DNA of 8,179 nucleotides. Origin: Comamonadaceae bacterium. Lineage in GTDB: Bacteria > Pseudomonadota > Gammaproteobacteria > Burkholderiales > Burkholderiaceae_C. A program made the translations under genes and the position numbers. Numbering within the stretch: the stretch's first letter is position 1; every line of letters starts with the position of its first letter. Of this stretch, positions 1 through 5,042 are shown piece after piece. The stretch is from NCBI GenBank assembly GCA_947461325.1, contig CANHLD010000073.1:1-8179 (forward strand). The letters run 5' to 3'. The notes under the pieces are model-generated. The model was given only the letters and a program-made list of their open reading frames with translations. It was not told the origin of the DNA and did not search any database.

Positions 1-132
1 ATTGAACGCAACATCATCGAGCAAGCGCTGGAGCGCTCGCAAGGCAATGTGTCGCGCACCGCCAAATTGCTGAACTTACAGCGCACCACGTTGATTGAAA
101 AAATCAACAAATACGAATTGCGTACTGCTTAA
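1..132 (+). CDS. C-terminal Fis-type DNA-binding tail of a sigma-54-dependent regulator, FleQ/FlrA-like (5' end outside window)
   Basis: The frame is open from base 1 and encodes the last 43 residues of a larger protein, ending in TAA. The segment is a Fis-family helix-turn-helix: it begins IERNIIEQAL, continues with the GNVSRTAKLL helix, and the recognition helix reads RTTLIEKINKY. This fold closes NtrC-class enhancer-binding proteins that activate sigma-54 RNA polymerase. The RTTLIEK form of the recognition helix resembles FleQ and FlrA, the master flagellar activators of polar flagellates, more than NtrC itself. The AAA+ and receiver domains are outside the window, so the exact family is inference. 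The gene converges on motB with 84 bases between them. Its position beside flhA-flhF-flhG-fliA supports a flagellar role. Another Fis-type regulator is possible. Confidence 0.8.
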   Translation: MERNIIEQALERSQGNVSRTAKLLNLQRTTLIEKINKYELRTA

Positions 133-139
133 ATATTGA

Positions 140-156
140 GCCGTTTGAAAGACGGC
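140..156 (+). other. Short hairpin just after the regulator stop codon
   Basis: An inverted repeat (GCCGT at 140-144 and ACGGC at 152-156, extended inwards by a wobble pair and a T-A pair) lies 8 bases after the stop codon of the plus-strand regulator. It could act as a 3' stabilising or weak termination structure for that transcript, but no T-run follows it on the plus strand, so it is not a classic intrinsic terminator. Confidence 0.25.
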
Positions 157-162
157 GGCTGT

Positions 163-202
163 AAAAAAAGGATGGTCACATCACGCTTTCGTGCGATGTG
201 AC
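163..202 (-). terminator. Intrinsic terminator after motB
   Basis: In the minus-strand direction, 14 bases past the motB stop, there is a hairpin at 202-175. The outer stem pairs GTCACAT (175-181) with ATGTGAC (196-202). The inner stem pairs CACG (182-185) with CGTG (190-193), leaving a CTTT loop and a 2-base bulge. After a 5-base spacer comes a run of seven Ts (169-163 read on the minus strand). Stem plus T-run fits a Rho-independent terminator for the motA-motB transcript. There is no T-run on the plus-strand side, so it does not look bidirectional. Confidence 0.65.
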
Positions 203-216
203 ACCTGTCAAAACAT

Positions 217-1260
217 TTACTGCGGATCTTGGTTCAAAACCGTGATGCTCATGCGGCGGTTGCGCGGATCAAACTTGTCTTTCGGGTTGAAAGGATCGGT
301 GTCAGCCACGCCCTCGATGCGGGTGAAGCGTTCTTCCTTGATGCCTTTTTTCTGCAACAGCTGTCGGGTGACCTCGGCGCGTTCGGCAGACAAGGTCCAG
401 TTGTTCTTGCCTTCCGGATTTTGGAAAGGCACGGCATCGGTGTGGCCACGTATCGCCACCTTGTTGGGCATGTCTGCCAAGGAAGCCGCGACTTCGCCAA
501 TCAATGCCGCCGCCTTGCCTTGCATACTCACACCAGCGCTTGGGAACATGGCGAAATCGGCTTTGTCGATGATTTCGATACGCAAACCTTCTTTGTCCCG
601 CGTGATGGACACCTGGTCTTTGATTTGCTCGAACTTCTTGTTCTCAGACAACTTTTCCTTGATGTCTTTTTCCAGCTTTTCAAAGTTTTCCTTGTCTTGC
701 TGCTCGGCGATTTCTTTTTTCTGCGCCTGGGTCAGCTTGTCAGGGTCGTTGCCGCCTTCGCTCTTGCCAGAGCTTGGGTCCTTGGCTTCGTTTTCGTTTT
801 CGGGGCCGGGATCGGTGTCAGGATTGGGGCCGCCCTCAGACCTGGGCGTCAGTCGTTCGAGCAAACCGGTTTGACGCATCGCATACGGAAACGCATCCGG
901 GTCGATGATGGAGCGACCACCCAACACACCATTAGAACCCGCCAATTGACCCACGGGTGTCAAACTGTGTGACGTGGGTTTGAAATAGTCGGCAATACTT
1001 TTGCGTTGGTCGGCATTGGACGCACCGAGCAACCACATCAACAAGAAGAACGCCATCATGGCGGTCATCATGTCGGCCAGCGCAATTTTCCAGGCGCCAC
1101 CGTGGGCGCCGCCATGCCCATCGGGCATTTTTTTGATGATGATGACCGGTGCAAGCGCTTCTGACGCAGGCGCTTCTGCAGCCGGCGTTTCGGGTGGCGT
1201 ATCCGTGGGCGGCGCGTCGGGATCGACCTCCGCCATCGGTTGGGCTTGCTCGTCGGCCAT
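217..1260 (-). CDS. motB: Flagellar motor stator protein MotB
   Basis: MotB anchors the stator to peptidoglycan and, with MotA, forms the ion channel that powers flagellar rotation in the inner membrane. The 347-residue product has a single membrane helix at about residues 58-79. It contains the conserved LADMMTAMMAFF segment, and D63 corresponds to the essential proton-binding Asp32 of E. coli MotB. The sequence around this Asp is of the H+-type rather than the Na+-type PomB. A long charged linker (about 140-215) leads to an OmpA/MotB peptidoglycan-binding domain (about 225-343) with RGHTD at 271-275 and NRR at 334-336. The first 35 residues form an acidic, proline-rich tail with no Lys or Arg, ahead of the conserved IIIKK and GGAHGG motifs; this makes the protein longer than E. 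coli MotB (308). The start lies 2 bases after the motA stop, with GAGG about 9 bases upstream. Confidence 0.96.
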   Translation of the reverse strand: MADEQAQPMAEVDPDAPPTDTPPETPAAEAPASEALAPVIIIKKMPDGHGGAHGGAWKIALADMMTAMMAFFLLMWLLGASNADQRKSIADYFKPTSHSLTPVGQLAGSNGVLGGRSIIDPDAFPYAMRQTGLLERLTPRSEGGPNPDTDPGPENENEAKDPSSGKSEGGNDPDKLTQAQKKEIAEQQDKENFEKLEKDIKEKLSENKKFEQIKDQVSITRDKEGLRIEIIDKADFAMFPSAGVSMQGKAAALIGEVAASLADMPNKVAIRGHTDAVPFQNPEGKNNWTLSAERAEVTRQLLQKKGIKEERFTRIEGVADTDPFNPKDKFDPRNRRMSITVLNQDPQ

Positions 1261-1262
1261 GT

Positions 1263-2123
1263 TTATTTGCCTCGCATGCCGTCAAAAATTTCGCCAAACG
1301 AGGGCTTGTTATGGTGATTGATCACCGATCGGGCAGCTTCAATCACCAGTGGCATGGGGTGACCATGCAAATTGGCAACGATGAGTTGCTGCACGCATTT
1401 CAAAATTTCGGTGTCTTCTTCGATGACCTGTCCGATGCGAATAGCAAAAGGACCCGCCACACCGTAAGCCAACAACACACCCATGAAGGTACCCACCAGC
1501 GCACTACCAATCAAGGCACCGAGCACAGGGGGTGGTTGGTCAATCGCACCCATGGTTTTCACCACACCCAACACGCAAGCCACAATGCCCAACGCAGGCA
1601 ACGCGCCTTCCATACCAGCCCAAAAGGCTTGGTTCATCATTTCGTGGTGATGATGGTTTTTGATCGAGGCCGTCATCACGTCTTCGACCGCATAGGGGCT
1701 CAAGTTGCCTGATGACACCACCATCAAACGGATGGTGTCGCAAATCATGTCCAGCAATGCGTGGTCTTGCAGGATCGGTGGGTATTCGGCAAAGATCGCG
1801 CTGGACTCGGGGTTTTCAATGTGTGGCTCCAAGGCCACCGCGCCTTCGGCTTTGAGCGTTTTCAATATCTTCGACACCACCAAAATCACCGAGAGGTAAT
1901 CTTCCTTGTGGTACTTGGGACCTTTGAACACTTTGCTGACCGCACCAAAGCCTGCACCGACACCGGCCTTGCTGTTGCCAATCATGGCCGCAGCGACGGC
2001 AGCGCCGAAAATTTGCGCGAATTCCCAAGGCGCAGCCTTGATCACAGGCGTCATATCGCCACCGTGCGCGACGAAAACGCCGAACACCGCGATCATCAAA
2101 ACTACCAGACCTACTGCTGCCAT
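1263..2123 (-). CDS. motA: Flagellar motor stator protein MotA
   Basis: MotA is the inner-membrane stator subunit that forms the proton path with MotB and pushes on the rotor protein FliG. The product is 286 residues, close to the E. coli length of 295. Membrane helices are visible at about 3-20, 34-50, 174-190 and 203-225. The large cytoplasmic loop contains R132 and E147, which line up with the FliG-contacting Arg90 and Glu98 of E. coli MotA. The prolines that couple proton flow to movement are present at P176 (LPALGIVA) and P225 (YGVAGP). The C-terminus PSFGEIFDGMRGK is also MotA-like. GGAG lies about 8 bases before the ATG and supports this start. motB follows after 2 bases, so the two subunits are probably co-translated in fixed ratio. 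A 103-base leader with a hairpin separates motA from fliS. Confidence 0.96.
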   Translation of the reverse strand: MAAVGLVVLMIAVFGVFVAHGGDMTPVIKAAPWEFAQIFGAAVAAAMIGNSKAGVGAGFGAVSKVFKGPKYHKEDYLSVILVVSKILKTLKAEGAVALEPHIENPESSAIFAEYPPILQDHALLDMICDTIRLMVVSSGNLSPYAVEDVMTASIKNHHHHEMMNQAFWAGMEGALPALGIVACVLGVVKTMGAIDQPPPVLGALIGSALVGTFMGVLLAYGVAGPFAIRIGQVIEEDTEILKCVQQLIVANLHGHPMPLVIEAARSVINHHNKPSFGEIFDGMRGK

Positions 2124-2149
2124 GTTCCTACTCCACTGTTAATGCAAAC

Positions 2150-2165
2150 GGGGTCGCTTGACCCC
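2150..2165 (-). other. Perfect 6-bp hairpin in the motA leader
   Basis: GGGGTC (2150-2155) and GACCCC (2160-2165) form a perfect stem with a 4-base loop, 26 bases upstream of the motA start. A further inverted repeat, CACTGTT (2134-2140) and AACAGTG (2201-2207), encloses it, and its motA-proximal arm touches the GGAG ribosome binding site. No T-run follows on either strand, so it is not a terminator. It may be a leader structure influencing motA translation or mRNA processing; that is inference. Confidence 0.35.
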
Positions 2166-2226
2166 TCTGCCCCGCCATCCGTGCCCTAGAGTAACTGAAA
2201 AACAGTGCCCCTAAAGCGCTTCAGCA

Positions 2227-2649
2227 TCAATTGATTGCCATGCTTGGCTGAGGTGTGCGGGGGATCAATGCAGGCACCGTCTCCCACGCGCTTCGAATTT
2301 CAACCATCAAACCTTGAATTTCATCCAAGGCCTCCAAATCATTATGAGCATTTACGTGCAACAAACGGCGCGTGACATAGTCATAAAGTTCGTTCAAATT
2401 CTTTGCCAGGTCGCCGCCCTTTTCAAAGTCCAAGGCGCCTTGCAGCCCCAACACGATGCGGCTGGCACGTGCAATCGACTTGCCTTTGTCTTCCAAATTT
2501 TTATGAAGAATATGGCCTTTGGCGGCTGACATGCTCTCAATCAAGCCGTCAAACAACATCTGTATCAGTTCAACACTGTTGGCCTTGGACACGCCAGTAC
2601 TTACCTTGACTTGTCCGTAGGATTCAATAGCGCGGTGGTTGGCTCTCAT
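2227..2649 (-). CDS. fliS: Flagellin export chaperone FliS
   Basis: FliS is a small helical cytoplasmic chaperone that binds the C-terminus of newly made flagellin, prevents premature polymerisation and delivers it to FlhA at the export gate. The product is 140 residues, the usual FliS length (E. coli 136). Recognisable features are the N-terminal YGQVKVSTGV segment (11-20), the MLFDGLIESM helix (31-40), the LNELYDYVTRRLL helix (85-97) and the late AW pair (121-122), all in family order. AGGAG lies 8 bases before the ATG. fliS usually sits beside fliD, but here fliD is absent and fliS lies between orf242 and motA. A sigma-28-like promoter upstream suggests late (class III) expression. Confidence 0.93.
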   Translation of the reverse strand: MRANHRAIESYGQVKVSTGVSKANSVELIQMLFDGLIESMSAAKGHILHKNLEDKGKSIARASRIVLGLQGALDFEKGGDLAKNLNELYDYVTRRLLHVNAHNDLEALDEIQGLMVEIRSAWETVPALIPRTPQPSMAIN

Positions 2650-2665
2650 GTCAATGGCTCCTGTG

Positions 2666-2686
2666 ATTCAATATGTGACATTGAAT
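2666..2686. repeat. Perfect 7-bp inverted repeat at the predicted fliS transcription start
   Basis: ATTCAAT (2666-2672) and ATTGAAT (2680-2686) are perfect inverted arms separated by 7 bases. The element directly abuts the predicted -10 box (2687-2694) on its downstream side and ends just before the fliS ribosome binding site. It could be an operator at the start site, or a hairpin at the 5' end of the mRNA. The repeat is plain in the sequence; either role is inference. Confidence 0.4.
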
Positions 2687-2713
2687 GATTCGGAGTCATG
2701 CGCTCGAACTTGA
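2687..2713 (-). promoter_or_regulatory. Candidate sigma-28 (FliA) promoter of fliS
   Basis: Read on the minus strand, TCAAGTTC (2713-2706) is followed by an 11-base spacer and TCCGAATC (2694-2687). The enterobacterial sigma-28 consensus is TAAAGTTT, 11 bases, then GCCGATAA. The -35 keeps six of eight positions and the -10 keeps the central CCGA. The start site would fall near 2680, giving a leader of about 30 bases before the fliS ATG. Position and spacing fit well; the -10 is imperfect. It would drive fliS and possibly motA-motB. Confidence 0.45.
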
Positions 2714-2740
2714 GAATGAAACTGAAATTGCATCATGTAC

Positions 2741-3469
2741 TTAGGCTGGAACGGCTTTGGCTTCTTGGTTGACAACAGGTTGCTCCGCATCAGCGCTTGG
2801 CGCGAGCGTGCTCAGGTCCGGCTGTAAATACGGTGTGGCCTCTGGCGCTTGGGGCGGTTCTGTCGCTGGGGCTGCCAGCACAGGCGCCTCTTCCGGCGGC
2901 GGCAACTCATCGGGTTCTTCACCCTCCGGGTGTATCAGCAATGTGGCTGAATATGCTTCATTCAAACCCACACCGATGCGTGCATAAATCATGGCTGTCA
3001 CTTGGTCCAGTGACTGTTGAATACGCAACACATCATCAGGATTGCGTTTGGCAAAGTCCACACCGGCCTGGTAAATACTGGCTAAATGGTGCATCGGTAA
3101 CCATGACTCCAAGGAACCACGCGGGGTGGGAATCATGCGGTTGTTGGTCGGCACGCCAGCAGTTCCAGCATTGCCGTGTTTATAGCCTTCCATGAACACT
3201 TGTTCAATATGCTGGCGCAACACAGGCTCGTAATGAGGTTTGAGTGTGCCCACAAATTTGGCGTCGACACCAGGCACCGGAATGCCGCTCATGGCGTCCC
3301 ACAAACTTTTGCCGGACAACTCGCCAAACAGTCCATCGTTGAATGTCTGCGGCAGATCGGGTTTGGCATAACTCTGGTAAATCACATTCACCTTATCGAT
3401 GAGGTAGAGAACCAAAACAAAAACCAGCAGCAAACCCCAGGCAAAGAAAAGTTGGAAGAAGCTGTTCAT
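2741..3469 (-). CDS. Unrecognised membrane-anchored protein encoded directly after fliA (orf242)
   Basis: I do not recognise this 242-residue protein. It has one hydrophobic helix at about residues 5-24 (within FFQLFFAWGLLLVFVLVLYL), which looks like an uncleaved anchor. A body of mixed composition follows (about 26-178) with the segments DGLFGELSGKSLWDAM (45-60), PHYEPVLRQHIEQVF (78-92) and a predicted helical stretch at 143-176. The tail (181-242) is rich in Pro, Ala and Glu and is probably disordered. There is no visible enzymatic motif. The ATG overlaps the fliA stop by 4 bases (ATGA), and a perfect AGGAGG lies 5 bases upstream inside the fliA 3' end, so the gene is clearly translated and coupled to fliA. 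The context suggests a role in flagellum placement, assembly or chemotaxis, but this is guilt by association only. Confidence 0.85.
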   Translation of the reverse strand: MNSFFQLFFAWGLLLVFVLVLYLIDKVNVIYQSYAKPDLPQTFNDGLFGELSGKSLWDAMSGIPVPGVDAKFVGTLKPHYEPVLRQHIEQVFMEGYKHGNAGTAGVPTNNRMIPTPRGSLESWLPMHHLASIYQAGVDFAKRNPDDVLRIQQSLDQVTAMIYARIGVGLNEAYSATLLIHPEGEEPDELPPPEEAPVLAAPATEPPQAPEATPYLQPDLSTLAPSADAEQPVVNQEAKAVPA

Positions 3470-4221
3470 GCGATCCTCCTGCTTGGCTTGGCGTCAGCCC
3501 CCTCTCCTACTTGCAAGGTTGTGCGCAATTTCTTCACCACCGAAGACAAAATTTGGCTCACGCGGGATTCGCTCACCTCCAAGACTTCGCCGATTTCTTT
3601 CAAATTCAACTCTTCCACGTAATAGAGTTGCATCACCAGTTGTTCACGTTCTGGCAACAAAGCAATGGCGTCTGTCACGGCTTCCATGAATTCGGCTTCT
3701 TCAACCATCACATCGGGTTGGTGAGACGCATCATCAGCAATGCTCATGACTTCTTCTGTCACCACTTCCAATGAATAGGTTTCAAAGCGACGGGCCTTGC
3801 CGCGTTCCTTTTGGAAATCTTCCAAGTCCTTACCCATGTATTCGGCGATTTCCGCTTGGGTAGGTGCCCTTCCGAGTTCTGAAGACAAGGCATGCAAAGT
3901 TTCGTTGTGTGTCTTGTTAAAGGCCACCGCAGAACGGGGCAGGAATGACAAGCGACGCACTTCGTCCAACATGGCGCCACGCACGCGGCTGTGGGCAAAG
4001 TTTTCAAAGTCAACGCCTTTGCTGGCGTCAAAAACGCGTGAAGCCTCCAGCAAACCCATCATGCCGACTTGTATCAACTCATCGAGTTCCATATAGGCCG
4101 GTACCCGTGCTTTCAAATGCAAAGCCACGCGTTTAACCAGTCCCAGGTGGGCCAGCACCAGTTCCTCGCCTTGCGGGCGGGCCTGGCTGTACATCTTCAT
4201 TGGTGACATCGTGCGCATCAT
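3466..4221 (-). CDS. fliA: Flagellar sigma factor FliA (sigma-28)
   Basis: FliA directs RNA polymerase to late flagellar and chemotaxis promoters and is normally held inactive by the anti-sigma factor FlgM. The 251-residue product has sigma-70 region 2 at about 20-92 (ELDELIQVGMMGLLEA, then AHSRVRGAMLDEVRR). Region 3 is at about 108-135 and includes the ELGRAPTQAEIAEYMG stretch. Region 4 is at about 183-235, with LPEREQLVMQLYYVEELNL leading into the GEVLEVSESRVSQI helix-turn-helix, nearly identical to E. coli FliA. The segment after region 2 reads SFLPRSAVAF where E. coli FliA has DWVPRSVRRN, so the -10 contact zone is unusual. The start overlaps the flhG stop by 4 bases. Several nearby Met codons (2, 5, 8, 10) and no strong ribosome binding site leave the exact start uncertain. 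No flgM is in the window. Confidence 0.96.
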   Translation of the reverse strand: MMRTMSPMKMYSQARPQGEELVLAHLGLVKRVALHLKARVPAYMELDELIQVGMMGLLEASRVFDASKGVDFENFAHSRVRGAMLDEVRRLSFLPRSAVAFNKTHNETLHALSSELGRAPTQAEIAEYMGKDLEDFQKERGKARRFETYSLEVVTEEVMSIADDASHQPDVMVEEAEFMEAVTDAIALLPEREQLVMQLYYVEELNLKEIGEVLEVSESRVSQILSSVVKKLRTTLQVGEGADAKPSRRIA

Positions 4222-5042
4222 TGATTCACACTGCTTTTCAGCAGCCGCTCCATGAAAAATTGCAGACCACCCGAAGGATGATCAATAGGTCTGAGCTGAG
4301 TGCAAAGCTCGGCCAGACGACGGAAATCACGGGCTGCAGCCGTACCGGGCGCCAGTTCCATGACGGATTGGTACTTTCTGAGTGCAGCCAACACCATCTC
4401 ATCGCGCTCGATAGCGGTGAGGTAGTGAATAGATTCATTCAAGAACCTGACGCAGACATCGTTGAGACGTTGATAGAGCTTCCACCCTTGCGTCTGCGTG
4501 TCCACCAAATTAGGTACCAAATAAATTTCATCCAAATGCATTTCCTGCGACATCACCTTGATGGTGCCGTAAGCATCCGCAATCGATGAGGGGTCATCTT
4601 GCACCACGACAAATCGGCGATGACAGGCAGCCAAAAAAGACAGTACAGAAGGAGAAATACCGGCGGCCACATCAACAATCAGGTAGTCGACGTTTTTGCC
4701 TAAGTTACTGAATGCCTGCACGATGCTTGCGGCTTGTATATGACTTAATGCTGCCAGTTCCTGCATACCGGATGCACCTGGAATCAACTGAATGCCCTGA
4801 CGGGTTTTCAGCGTGATTTCCTCCAGTGTTTTTTGACCGGTCAGGAAATGGCTGAGGTTGAATTCAGCGCGAGCACCCAAGGCAATTTGCGCATTGGCCA
4901 AACCCAGATCCGCGTCAAACAACATGACATCGTGTCCACGTTGAGCCAATGCGACCGCCAGGTTGATGGACACGGTGGTTTTACCCACACCGCCCTTGCC
5001 ACTGGCGATGCCAATGACTTCGGTTGTTTTTGTTTTACTCAT
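4218..5042 (-). CDS. flhG: MinD-type ATPase FlhG (FleN), flagellar number regulator
   Basis: FlhG/FleN is a ParA/MinD-family ATPase that limits flagellar number, acts on FlhF and, in polar flagellates, restrains the FleQ/FlrA activator. The 274-residue product has the deviant Walker A motif SGKGGVGKTT (14-23) with signature Lys16 and Lys21. DADLGLAN follows at 43-50, and the switch motif DVAAG is at 124-128. The last segment GGLQFFMERLL (258-268) looks like the amphipathic membrane-targeting helix of MinD and FlhG. Only about eight residues precede the core, so the N-terminal DQAxxLR-type FlhF-activating motif known in Bacillus and Shewanella FlhG is absent; P. aeruginosa FleN also has a short N-terminus. 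The start overlaps the end of flhF by 8 bases, with AGGGG 6 bases upstream, which indicates coupled translation. Confidence 0.95.
   Translation of the reverse strand: MSKTKTTEVIGIASGKGGVGKTTVSINLAVALAQRGHDVMLFDADLGLANAQIALGARAEFNLSHFLTGQKTLEEITLKTRQGIQLIPGASGMQELAALSHIQAASIVQAFSNLGKNVDYLIVDVAAGISPSVLSFLAACHRRFVVVQDDPSSIADAYGTIKVMSQEMHLDEIYLVPNLVDTQTQGWKLYQRLNDVCVRFLNESIHYLTAIERDEMVLAALRKYQSVMELAPGTAAARDFRRLAELCTQLRPIDHPSGGLQFFMERLLKSSVNQ

Noticed and set aside
157..162. Regulator gene sharing the motB terminator as a bidirectional terminator
   Set aside because: On the plus strand no T-run follows the 175-202 hairpin, so only the minus-strand function is supported.
229..972. Long plus-strand open frames opposite motB (also 1149-1712 and 3176-3622 opposite motA and orf242)
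   Set aside because: They lie antisense to well-recognised or well-supported genes, have no family resemblance and no convincing ribosome binding site; they are codon-bias shadows.
2195..2212. Possible sigma-54 promoter before motA (GGGGCAC followed by TTTTTCAG on the minus strand)
   Set aside because: The -24 GGCAC is present, but the -12 element should be TTGCA and reads TTCAG at the right spacing; the essential GC is missing.
2124..2226. Sigma-28 or sigma-70 promoter for motA
   Set aside because: No CCGATAA-like -10 with a TAAA-like -35 at proper spacing, and no convincing TATAAT-type box, was found in this gap.
2226..2235. Palindrome ATCAATTGAT at the fliS stop codon
   Set aside because: It is a 10-base AT-rich palindrome covering coding sequence, with no T-run or promoter near it; likely chance.
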